64,000 bases of DNA. It comes from an uncultured Prevotella sp. (lineage in GTDB: Bacteria > Bacteroidota > Bacteroidia > Bacteroidales > Bacteroidaceae). Below are positions 51,700 to 59,085 of the stretch, one piece after another. A model generated the notes under the pieces. It did not search any database. It had not been told where the DNA came from and saw only the letters and a program-made list of their open reading frames with translations. The first letter of the stretch is position 1. Every line of letters begins with the position of its first letter. The stretch spans positions 1 to 64,000 of the forward strand of contig OMZO01000007.1 of the NCBI GenBank assembly GCA_900315525.1, written 5' to 3'. A program made the translations under genes and the position numbers.

Positions 51700-53031
51700 A
51701 TGTCTGAAAGAAAGAAGATTTATCTGTGTCTGGCGCATATGAGTGAGGCCGGACTGGAACAGAAGTATATCAACGAGGCGTTTGCGACGAACTGGGTAGT
51801 GCCATTGGGACCGAACGTGGATGCCTTTGAAGCCGACTTGGAAGCATTTGTTGGTCAGGACAAGCGAGTGGTGGCGTTGTCATCAGGCACGGCAGCCGTA
51901 CATTTAGGTCTGTTGATGGCAGGTGTGAAGGCTGGCGACGAGGTTCTGGCGCAGAGCTTTACGTTCTGTGCTTCGACGCATCCTATTACCTATCTGGGTG
52001 CTACGCCGGTGTTGATCGACTCCGAACCCGGCACTTGGAACATGGACCCTGACTTGCTTGAGGAGGCCATTCGCGACCGTATCGCCAAGACAGGCCGGAA
52101 ACCCGCTGCCATCGTACCTGTGGCCCTCTATGGCATGCCTTATCAGGTAGAGCGCATCATGGAGATTGCGAATAGGTACGATATCCCTGTGGTGGAGGAT
52201 GCGGCTGAGGGCTTTGGCTCTCGCTATAAAGGACAGGTGTTGGGTACGTTCGGCAAGTATGGTGTCCTTTCGTTCAACGGCAATAAGATCATCACGACCT
52301 CTGGTGGTGGTGCCGTGATTACAGATAGTGATGAGGCCTGGCGCGAATGTATGATGTATGCCACCCAGTACCGTGAGAGTTATCCTTACTATCAGCATGA
52401 GAAGATTGGGTACAACTATCGGATGTCGAATATCTGCGCTGGTATCGGTCGTGGGCAGATGACGGTGGTGGAAGAGCATCTGAAGCATCATAAGCATGTG
52501 CAGAAACTCTATGAGGAGCTGCTGGCAGATGTGCCAGGCATTCGTGTTCATAGTCAGCCAATGGTTCGACAGGCTCACCAACCGTCTATTGCGGATCCAA
52601 AGCTTGCCGAAGGTGCGGTCCCTGAGCTTGTCGAAGGGCCAGTCTATGACAGTAATTATTGGCTCACCACGATTACCATCGACCCAGAGGTGCGGGTGAA
52701 AGGCCAGGAGGATGCCTATAAGACGATGGTCACGGGTCCTGTTGGGGGAGTGGCTGGTGTCATCCATACTGCTTCGTCGATTACTACCGATTGTCAGCCC
52801 AATGACAATGTCGAAGCTCTGCGCATCGCCCTTGATCAGGCTGCTGTCGAGTCACGTCCCGTCTGGAAGCCCATGCACAAGCAGCCTGTTTATGCTTCTG
52901 CTCCAGCTTATGTCAATGGTGTCAGTGAGTCCATCTTCAAGGTAGGCATGTGTCTGCCGACGGGACCCTGTGTCTCCGACGACGACGTGCGCTATGTCGT
53001 CGATGTCATCAAGTCAACTATCGAATCGTAA
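51700..53031 (+). CDS. DegT/DnrJ/EryC1 sugar aminotransferase (WcfR/PglE-like) with inserted repeat
   Basis: This is a 443-residue PLP enzyme. It starts IYLCLAHMSEAGLEQKYINE, then VVPLGPNVDAFE near residue 34 and ALSSGTAAVHLGLL near 58. PVVEDAAEGFGSRYKG near 165 and SFNGNKIITTSGGG near 190 carry the Schiff-base Lys. PVWKPMHKQPVY lies near residue 388. This family aminates UDP-4-keto-6-deoxy-HexNAc, and beside a PglC-type transferase it points to AADGal (or bacillosamine-type) synthesis. Family members are often about 380-400 residues. Part of the excess is an insertion at about residues 287-314 (MVRQAHQPS ... VPELVEGP) encoded by REP-like palindromes. No 4,6-dehydratase of the retaining type is in the window. 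Confidence 0.88.
   Translation: MSERKKIYLCLAHMSEAGLEQKYINEAFATNWVVPLGPNVDAFEADLEAFVGQDKRVVALSSGTAAVHLGLLMAGVKAGDEVLAQSFTFCASTHPITYLGATPVLIDSEPGTWNMDPDLLEEAIRDRIAKTGRKPAAIVPVALYGMPYQVERIMEIANRYDIPVVEDAAEGFGSRYKGQVLGTFGKYGVLSFNGNKIITTSGGGAVITDSDEAWRECMMYATQYRESYPYYQHEKIGYNYRMSNICAGIGRGQMTVVEEHLKHHKHVQKLYEELLADVPGIRVHSQPMVRQAHQPSIADPKLAEGAVPELVEGPVYDSNYWLTTITIDPEVRVKGQEDAYKTMVTGPVGGVAGVIHTASSITTDCQPNDNVEALRIALDQAAVESRPVWKPMHKQPVYASAPAYVNGVSESIFKVGMCLPTGPCVSDDDVRYVVDVIKSTIES
52563..52640 (+). repeat. REP-like inverted repeat pair inserted in frame in the aminotransferase gene
   Basis: GGTTCGACAGGCTCACCAAC (52563-52582) and GGTCCCTGAGCTTGTCGAAG (52618-52637) are inverted versions of the element TTCGACAAGCTCAGGGACC, with a degenerate third copy (AGCTTGCCGAAGG) between them. 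The same element occurs several times in the gap at 55922-56181. The translated parts, MVRQAHQP and VPELVEGP, are the familiar read-through of such repeats. Confidence 0.85.
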
Positions 53032-53046
53032 TTTTCCGACCGATTC

Positions 53047-53078
53047 TTTGGCTATGTCAGGATTTCTTTGTACTTTTG
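53047..53078 (+). promoter_or_regulatory. Promoter of the second giant wza gene
   Basis: TTTG (53047-53050) and TACTTTTG (53071-53078) are exactly 20 bases apart. The region 53032-53104 matches 16872-16944 almost base for base, including the bases just after the upstream stop codon. Confidence 0.88.
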
Positions 53079-53103
53079 TCCCCCGAAATGATGTAATATA
53101 AAT

Positions 53104-55518
53104 ATGAAAAGATTCTTTTTGTCAATTTTATTGATGTTGTCGTTCATGCTGCAGGTCAATGCCCAGAGCATGACCGACGACCAAGTCCTCAAGGAGGCTG
53201 TGGCAGCCAAGAAACAAGGCCTTTCAGAGACAGACATTGCCTCTCGCTTGCTGAAGAAAGGAGCCACGATGGCACAGATCCAGAAGATGCGCCGCCAGTA
53301 TGCCGGTCAGATTACCAAGCAAGGGTTGGACAGTAATGTCGATAATGCCATTAGTAATGTGCAGGATCGCATGCGTACCAACCATGAGTCTAACGACAAC
53401 GACATTGTGACCCATGAGGGTGCTGACGCTCCGACGTACGTTGCGCCTGTTGAGCCAGCAGCCACAACGGGTAAGAAGGTTTTCGGCCGTGATATCTTCA
53501 ACAACAAAGCGCTGACCTTCGAGCCTCAGATGAATATTGCCACCCCACAGAACTATGTGGTAGGACCTGGCGATCAGATTATCATCGATGTCTATGGCGA
53601 CACCCAGAAGAGCGTACAGCTCCAGGTGAGTCCCGACGGAGATGTGGTAGTGCCCGACTATGGTCCCATCCGTGTCAGCGGTCTCTCAGTAGCTCAGGCT
53701 CAGCAGCGCATCCGCTCAGCCCTTGGCACGTATTATGCTTCTTCCGAAGTGAAGGTCACCCTCGGACAGACGCGCACCATCATGGTCAACGTGATGGGTG
53801 AGGTCAAGGTTCCCGGTACTTATACCCTGAGTGCCTTTGCCACCGTGTTCCACGCCCTTTACATGGCCGGTGGTATCAACGACCTCGGAACCCTGCGTAG
53901 CATCAAGGTCTTCCGTCAGGGTCGTCAGATCTCCGTGGTGGATATCTATGAGTTTATCCTCAACGGTCGTCTGGCCGGTAATGTCCGTCTGCAGGACAAT
54001 GATGTGATTCAGGTCGGAGCTTACGAGAGCATTGTCGATATCGCCGGTCGTGTGAAGCGTCCGATGGCCTATGAGCTCCGTAAGAACGAGAGTCTTGCCA
54101 CCTTATTAAAATATAGTGGTGGTTTTGCCAACGATGCTTATAAGAAGTCTATTCGTGTGCTCCGTAATAACGGTCGTATGAAGTCGGTCTTCAATGTCGA
54201 GGAGTTTGAATTCCCCGAGTTCAAGATGGTCGATGGTGATAAGGTGTCTGTCGATACGATTATCGACCGTTTTGAGAATATGGTTGAGGTGAAGGGTGCT
54301 GTCTTCCGTCCGGGTATGTACAATCTGGGTGAGAAGGTCCACAGTGTCCGTAGCCTGATTGAGAATGCCGACGGTCTCACTGAGGAGGCCATGGTCTCTC
54401 GTGCAGTGATGCGTCGTATGAAGCCCAACCGCACCCAGGAGGTCGTCTCTATCGACCTGAAAGGCATCATGGAAGGAACTTCTGCCGATGTACCCTTGGA
54501 GAACGAGGATATCCTCTTCATCCCGACGATGGCCGAGCACCAGAACCTGCGTACGCTGACCATCGACGGTGAGGTCATCTTCCCCGGTGTCTATGAATAT
54601 GCCGAGAAGATGACGATCGAGGACCTCATCCTGCAGGCCGGCGGTCTTACCGATAAAGCCTCTACGGCGAAGGTCGATGTGGCGCGCCGTATGATTGACC
54701 CGACAGCGACCACCTCGACGATGGATATTGCCAAGACCTTCAGTTTCTCCATTAATCCGGGTTTTGAGTTTGACGGTGACAAGAGTTTTACGTTAGAGCC
54801 TTTCGACGTCGTCTCCGTCCGTCGTAGTCCTGTCTCTGCCGAGCCGTTCACCGTCCGTGTGGAGGGCGAGATTGCCTTCGAGGGTTCCTATACCCTTCAG
54901 CATAAGAACCAGCGTCTGAGCGATGTTGTGAAGGAGGCCGGTGGTATCATCCCCGGCGCCTATGTCCGTGGTGCCCGTCTCATCCGTACGATGAACGAGG
55001 ATGAGCGTGCCCGAATGCAGGATGTCATCGCCATGGCCCGCCAGAGTGCTTCTGGCGCCAAGGATTCCATCAGCTTGGATCAGTTGGCGCTGCAGACCAC
55101 TTATTCAGTAGGTATCCACCTCGACGAGGCCATCGCTAATCCTGGCTGCGATGAGGATATCGAACTCCAGGACGGCGACCGTCTGGTCATCCCACGCTAC
55201 AACCGTACTATCCGTATTTCCGGTGATGTCCAGAAGCCCAATACCGTGGCCTTCAAGGACAAGAAGAATTATAAGTACTATGTCGAGCAGGCCGGTGGTT
55301 TTGGTCGTCGTGCCCGTAAGTCGCATGCGTATATTCTCTATCAGAACGGAACGATAGCCAAGGCTTCTAAGGGTGACATCGAACCTGGCTGTGAGATTGT
55401 CGTGCCGACGAAGGGTCCGAAGGACAACGCTACGTTGACCCAGTGGCTTGGTATTGGTACCTCAATGGCGTCACTTGCGACCATGTTTGTTTCTATCGCT
55501 AACTTGATTAAGAAGTAG
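53104..55518 (+). CDS. SLBB-domain polysaccharide export protein (giant Wza homologue), second copy
   Basis: This is an 804-residue protein, paralogous along its whole length to the one at 16944. It has a signal peptide (MKRFFLSILLMLSFMLQVNA) and a helical region (GLSETDIASRLLKKGATMAQ). KKVFGRDIFNNKALTFEPQM near residue 122 and YVVGPGDQIIIDVYG open the poly-export domain. A chain of SLBB repeats follows (for example VNVMGEVKVPGTY near 240 and VEVKGAVFRPGMY near 395). A hydrophobic C-terminal helix ends the protein. It exports the polymer across the outer membrane. Unlike locus 1, no Wzc or lipoprotein Wza follows; a Wzz comes next after a 740-base repeat-rich gap. The promoter and gene start are copies of those in locus 1. 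Confidence 0.92.
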   Translation: MKRFFLSILLMLSFMLQVNAQSMTDDQVLKEAVAAKKQGLSETDIASRLLKKGATMAQIQKMRRQYAGQITKQGLDSNVDNAISNVQDRMRTNHESNDNDIVTHEGADAPTYVAPVEPAATTGKKVFGRDIFNNKALTFEPQMNIATPQNYVVGPGDQIIIDVYGDTQKSVQLQVSPDGDVVVPDYGPIRVSGLSVAQAQQRIRSALGTYYASSEVKVTLGQTRTIMVNVMGEVKVPGTYTLSAFATVFHALYMAGGINDLGTLRSIKVFRQGRQISVVDIYEFILNGRLAGNVRLQDNDVIQVGAYESIVDIAGRVKRPMAYELRKNESLATLLKYSGGFANDAYKKSIRVLRNNGRMKSVFNVEEFEFPEFKMVDGDKVSVDTIIDRFENMVEVKGAVFRPGMYNLGEKVHSVRSLIENADGLTEEAMVSRAVMRRMKPNRTQEVVSIDLKGIMEGTSADVPLENEDILFIPTMAEHQNLRTLTIDGEVIFPGVYEYAEKMTIEDLILQAGGLTDKASTAKVDVARRMIDPTATTSTMDIAKTFSFSINPGFEFDGDKSFTLEPFDVVSVRRSPVSAEPFTVRVEGEIAFEGSYTLQHKNQRLSDVVKEAGGIIPGAYVRGARLIRTMNEDERARMQDVIAMARQSASGAKDSISLDQLALQTTYSVGIHLDEAIANPGCDEDIELQDGDRLVIPRYNRTIRISGDVQKPNTVAFKDKKNYKYYVEQAGGFGRRARKSHAYILYQNGTIAKASKGDIEPGCEIVVPTKGPKDNATLTQWLGIGTSMASLATMFVSIANLIKK

Positions 55519-55521
55519 TTT

Positions 55522-55630
55522 CGAGAGCGAGCTCTCGGATGGGGGAATCCCCCATACCCCCTCTTTTTGCAGGGTGAAAACCCTGCAGGGGGATACCCCC
55601 GAGCCCCTTTTTTGCAAGGTTTTACCTTGC
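55522..55630 (+). repeat. Array of five short perfect hairpins
   Basis: Right after the wza stop come CGAGAG-CGAG-CTCTCG (55522-55537), ATGGGGG-AAT-CCCCCAT (55539-55555), GCAGGG-TGAAAA-CCCTGC (55569-55586), GGGGG-ATA-CCCCC (about 55588-55600) and GCAAGG-TTTTA-CCTTGC (55614-55630). Two are followed by T5-T6 runs and could terminate transcription. The block may be both terminator and repetitive element. Confidence 0.75.
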
Positions 55631-55921
55631 TATATTCTAACTTTCTTGCGTCCCGTTGGTAGCAAGCGACCGGAGGTCGAGCGCTTCGGCGCGAAGAAAG
55701 TAACAAAGAAGCATCCACCCCCTCCAAGGCCTCCCCCTATATGGGGAGGATGCAATTGACTCCGGGCAAGGGCCGCCCTTCGTCAAGGTCTTGGTATCGC
55801 TCGCAAAGCCTTTGCCCCTTCGGGGCGAGCGATGATTCTTCATCGACTACGCTGGACGCTGGTCGATTTGGTGAGGGGCGAGCGATGGTCTTTGACATCC
55901 CTGTTGTCGCCGCCCCTTGGA
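55631..55921. repeat. Intergenic repeat-type DNA, no gene
   Basis: No gene is supported here. The stretch has CCTCCCC ... GGGGAGG (55730-55749) and a longer imperfect hairpin with TCGCTCGC and GCGAGCGA arms (about 55797-55832). Short open frames such as the one ending KKVTKKHP look like the read-through phrases seen when Bacteroidetes interspersed repeats are translated. It is probably an old repetitive element. Confidence 0.5.
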
Positions 55922-56181
55922 AAGGGGTTCAAGGGGCGCAGGAGCTCAGGGACCGCAGGGGCCCTTCGACCCTTCGACGAGCTCAGGGACCGCAGGGGCA
56001 GGGGCGCCAACCGTGGTTCGATGTTGGTTCGATGTAGCAAGGGCGTTGGTTCGATGTAGGTTCGATGTAGGTTCGGCGTAGATTCGGCGTAGGTTTGACC
56101 CTTCGACCCTTCGACCCTTCGACAAGCTCAGGGACCGCAGGCTCAGGGGGACGCAGGGGCCCTTCGACAGGCTCAGGGACC
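55922..56181. repeat. REP-like element cluster (TTCGACAAGCTCAGGGACC type)
   Basis: The core GCTCAGGGACCG recurs at about 55944, 55981, 56127 and 56171, each time with CCTTCGAC nearby. Several partial copies (CCCTTCGACCCTTCGAC) lie between them. The same family is inserted in the aminotransferase at 52563. Such elements spread by REP-type mechanisms and can affect transcript ends. Confidence 0.8.
56014..56098 (+). repeat. Short tandem repeat, unit GGTTCGATGTA
   Basis: About seven near-identical 10-12 base units (GGTTCGATGT, GGTTCGATGTA, GGTTCGGCGTA and similar) lie in a row, interrupted once by GCAAGGGCGT. It is embedded among the REP-like copies. The repeats are variable enough to be old and similar enough to change copy number. 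Confidence 0.75.
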
Positions 56182-56281
56182 GTGGAAGAGATAAGTAACA
56201 ATTAATATGGAAGAAATCAATAACAATAAATATGGAAGAGATTAATAACAATAAATATGGAAGAGATTAATAATAATAAGG
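56182..56281 (+). repeat. Four tandem 25-bp repeats of the wzz start region
   Basis: Units begin at 56182 (GTG version), 56207, 56232 and 56257; the last is the true wzz start. Each has TGGAAGARAT followed by an A/T-rich tail. Because 25 is not a multiple of three, the upstream ATGs at 56207 and 56232 each open only a 12-residue frame (MEEINNNKYGRD, then stop). The upstream copies therefore act as decoy or leader start codons. Confidence 0.9.
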
Positions 56282-57369
56282 AATATATAGAGGAGGAAGA
56301 GTCCTCTATAGACTTTGGAAAGATTTTCCAGGATCTTTTAAAACACAAGACTTTGTATTATAAGGTCTTGCCTGTAGCTTTTCTGTTAGCGGCGATATAT
56401 GCTATATCGCTCCCCAACTACTACAGTTGTACGGTGAAACTCTCCCCGGAGCTTTCCGGTAAGAGCTCCAGTGGAGGTGGATTGGCAGCCCTGGCTAGTA
56501 GCTTCGGTGTCAATCTCGGCGGAGCCGGAGCAGGCACGGAAGCCTTGTTCCCAACCCTCTATCCAGACCTGATGAACTCGGTCGATTTCAAGACCAGCCT
56601 GTTCCAGATTCCCGTCACCATTGAGGGAAATAAGGAGAAGGGTGAGTCTGATCGTACGATGTCCTACTACGATTATTTGGTGAACGAGCAGAAAGCCCCT
56701 TGGTGGGGAACAGCAAAGAAAGCAGTTTTTCAGTGGTTGGCTAGCCTGTTCAAGGATGAAGAGACTGCTCCGACGAAGATCGATCCCTTCCGCTTGACGA
56801 AGAAGCAGGCCGACATCGTGAAGGCCATCGACAAGAATGTTGTCTGCGACGTCGATAAGAAGACCATGGTTATCACCATCGATGTCACCGACCAGGATGC
56901 CCTCATCTGTGCCACGATGGCTGATAGTGTGAAGACTCGTCTGCAGAAGTTCATCACCGACTATCGTACCAGTAAGGCTCGTGTCGATCTCGAGTACAAT
57001 CAGAAACTCTTTGGTGAGGCCAAGGCTAAATATGAGCAGGCCCGTAATCGCTATGCGGCCTGGGCCGACTCCCACCGTGGTGTCACCTCCCAGTCTGCTC
57101 AGACCAAGGAGGCCGATCTCCAGAATGAGATGCAGATGCAACAGCAGATTTATCAGCAGGTGGTTGCTCAGCTCCAGCAGGCTGAGATGAAGGTACAGCA
57201 GGAGACGCCTGCCTTCACCACGTTGCAGAGTGCAACCGTGCCGGTGCTCAAGGCTGGGCCGAAGCGGGCGCAAATGTGCCTCATCTTCCTCTTCCTTGCC
57301 TTCCTCGGCACCACCGGTTGGATCCTCTACAAGGAAGACGACCTTAAACCCCTCTTAGGCCTGGGCTAA
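56257..57369 (+). CDS. Wzz-family polysaccharide chain-length determinant, second copy
   Basis: This is a 370-residue inner-membrane protein paralogous to the one at 3044. It has an N-terminal helix at about residues 34-52 (YYKVLPVAFLLAAIYAISLP) and a Gly/Ala-rich stretch (LAALASSFGVNLGGAGAG) near 75. A motif FPTLYPDLMNSVDFKTSLF follows, then a Gln-rich coiled coil at about 220-305. VLKAGPKRAQ leads into the second helix. It controls polymer length for the locus that starts with the second wza. The ATG at 56257 is the last of four repeated start-like units; only this one is in frame with the protein. Confidence 0.9.
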   Translation: MEEINNNKEYIEEEESSIDFGKIFQDLLKHKTLYYKVLPVAFLLAAIYAISLPNYYSCTVKLSPELSGKSSSGGGLAALASSFGVNLGGAGAGTEALFPTLYPDLMNSVDFKTSLFQIPVTIEGNKEKGESDRTMSYYDYLVNEQKAPWWGTAKKAVFQWLASLFKDEETAPTKIDPFRLTKKQADIVKAIDKNVVCDVDKKTMVITIDVTDQDALICATMADSVKTRLQKFITDYRTSKARVDLEYNQKLFGEAKAKYEQARNRYAAWADSHRGVTSQSAQTKEADLQNEMQMQQQIYQQVVAQLQQAEMKVQQETPAFTTLQSATVPVLKAGPKRAQMCLIFLFLAFLGTTGWILYKEDDLKPLLGLG

Positions 57370-57371
57370 TC

Positions 57372-58289
57372 ATGAAAGTCTTTGTGACCGGTGCTACCGG
57401 TTTTATTGGTTCCTATCTGGTAAAGGAACTCCTCCGTCAGGGACATGACCTGCTCTGTCTGAAGCGCCCCTCCTCCGACCTCTATCGTCTGGGTGATGCC
57501 TGCAAACAGGTGACCTGGGTCAACACCACCGACGACTGGATGGCAGCCTTCAAGACCTTCCAGCCCGAGGCCGTCTTCAACCTCGCCTGGGACGGGGTGT
57601 CATCCAAGGACCGTGTCATCTGGAGCAAGCAGGTGGGAAATATCGCCCTCCAGCAGACCCTCCTCGACCTCTGTGTGGCCTGTGGCACCCGTAAGTTCAT
57701 TGCCCCCGGTTCCCAGTCGGAGTATGGTGACTTCGAGGGCGTGGTCGATGAGCACTATCCCACCAACCCCAAGACTGCCTATGCCGCTGTGAAGGTGGCC
57801 TGTTCCGACCTCCTCCGTACCTTCTGCGAGATCTACGGCATCGCGTGGTACTGGTTCCGTATCTTCCCCCTCTTCGGCCCCTACGAGACCGACCGTTGGT
57901 TGATTCCCAGTCTGATCGAGGCGATGTCGCGTGAGCAGTCGATGGATCTGACGTTAGGCGAACAGCGCCTCCCGTACCTTTATGTCGGTGAGTGTGCCAA
58001 GGCCTTAGCCTCCCCTCTGCAGGTGGAAGGTCATTGTGGGGCCTATAACATCTGTGCCGACAATGCCCAACCCCTTCGCGACCTGGTCACGAGTATCCGC
58101 GACGCCGTCAATCCCGCCTTCCAGTTGAACTTCGGAGCCTTGCCTTATCGCTATGGCCAGAGCATGTTCATGGGCGGTGATACCACGGCCCTTCGCACCC
58201 ATCTCTATACCCTTGATACCTCCTCCTTCGACCGTCGTCTGAAGGAGACCATCGATTATTATACGACCTATTATGGAAAAAAACGTTGA
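57372..58289 (+). CDS. NAD(P)-dependent sugar epimerase/reductase (SDR)
   Basis: This is a 305-residue extended SDR enzyme. The NAD(P) loop is TGATGFIGSYL at residue 7. The substrate region includes NLAWDGVSSKDR near 75, PGSQSEYGDF near 113, and the catalytic Tyr-x3-Lys in YAAVKVACSDLL near 137. FPLFGPYETDRWLIPSLIE near 165 resembles CDP-abequose/paratose-type synthases. Placed with glucose-1-phosphate cytidylyltransferase and CDP-glucose 4,6-dehydratase (63035, 63818) it probably reduces or epimerises a CDP-4-keto-deoxyhexose. It overlaps the transketolase N-subunit by 17 bases, so both act in one pathway. Confidence 0.82.
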   Translation: MKVFVTGATGFIGSYLVKELLRQGHDLLCLKRPSSDLYRLGDACKQVTWVNTTDDWMAAFKTFQPEAVFNLAWDGVSSKDRVIWSKQVGNIALQQTLLDLCVACGTRKFIAPGSQSEYGDFEGVVDEHYPTNPKTAYAAVKVACSDLLRTFCEIYGIAWYWFRIFPLFGPYETDRWLIPSLIEAMSREQSMDLTLGEQRLPYLYVGECAKALASPLQVEGHCGAYNICADNAQPLRDLVTSIRDAVNPAFQLNFGALPYRYGQSMFMGGDTTALRTHLYTLDTSSFDRRLKETIDYYTTYYGKKR

Positions 58290-59085
58290 CTATGCGTCCT
58301 TCGCGCGTGAGATCCGTCGTCTCTCGCTGATCCTGGCGCATCACGCCCGATCCTCTCACTCCGGAGGGGCCCTGTCGATGGCCGATATTCTGGCCGTCCT
58401 CTATAGTGGTGTACTGCGCATCACGCCAGCAACGGTCGACGATCCTGATCGCGACCGTTTCCTGTTGAGTAAGGGCCATTGTTGTGCCGCCCTCTATGCG
58501 GCCCTGGCCATCCGTGGATTTCTCGATAAAGACGACCTCTGCCGTCACTATGGTGACGACGGCAGTGTCTATTTCTCCCATGTCAGTCATCGTCTGAATG
58601 GTGTCGAGATGTCCTCCGGCAGTCTGGGCCACGGTCTGCCCGTGGCCTGTGGCATCGCCGTCAACGGGAAGGTGCGCCACCAGTCCTACAACACCTATGT
58701 GCTGACTGGCGATGGAGAACTCGACGAAGGTTCTTGTTGGGAGGCCATCCTTTTTGCCGCCCAGCAGCAGCTCTCCCGTCTCTGTCTGATTGTCGATTAC
58801 AATCAGATCCAGAGTCTGGGCGATGTGAAGGATATCTGCGACCTGAGTCCGTTGGCCGATAAGTTCCGCGCCTTCAACTGGCATGTCGAGGAGATCGACG
58901 GCCACCATTACGATGAGATTGCCGCCGCCTTGGCTGCCTTTGAGGCCGAGCAGCAGCGTCCCACGGTGATTATCGCCCATACCGTTAAGGGCAAGGGGGT
59001 CAGTTATATGGAGGGTCAGCTGCTCTGGCACTACCGCAATCCGAACGACGAACAACTCAAACAGGCTTTGGAGGAATTGGCATGA
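58273..59085 (+). CDS. Transketolase-like, N-terminal (TPP pyrophosphate-binding) subunit
   Basis: This is a 270-residue protein corresponding to the first domain of transketolase. LSLILAHHARSSHSGGALSM near residue 17 and FLLSKGHCCAALYAAL near 67 contain the conserved substrate His and Lys-Gly-His. The TPP/Mg motif is VLTGDGELDEGSCWEA near 145 with the Asn in IVDYNQIQSLG near 175. The C-terminal domains are on the next gene (ATGA overlap), giving a split enzyme. In a sugar cluster such split transketolases probably add a two-carbon unit to a keto-sugar nucleotide rather than serve the pentose phosphate pathway; this is inference. Confidence 0.88.
   Translation: MEKNVDYASFAREIRRLSLILAHHARSSHSGGALSMADILAVLYSGVLRITPATVDDPDRDRFLLSKGHCCAALYAALAIRGFLDKDDLCRHYGDDGSVYFSHVSHRLNGVEMSSGSLGHGLPVACGIAVNGKVRHQSYNTYVLTGDGELDEGSCWEAILFAAQQQLSRLCLIVDYNQIQSLGDVKDICDLSPLADKFRAFNWHVEEIDGHHYDEIAAALAAFEAEQQRPTVIIAHTVKGKGVSYMEGQLLWHYRNPNDEQLKQALEELA

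Noticed and set aside
55574-55759. 61-codon frame ending in KKVTKKHP and a proline-rich tail
   Set aside because: It is the translation of interspersed repeat DNA; no start context or domain.
56182-56281. CRISPR array
   Set aside because: The 25-base units are directly abutting without unique spacers; they are tandem copies of a gene start.
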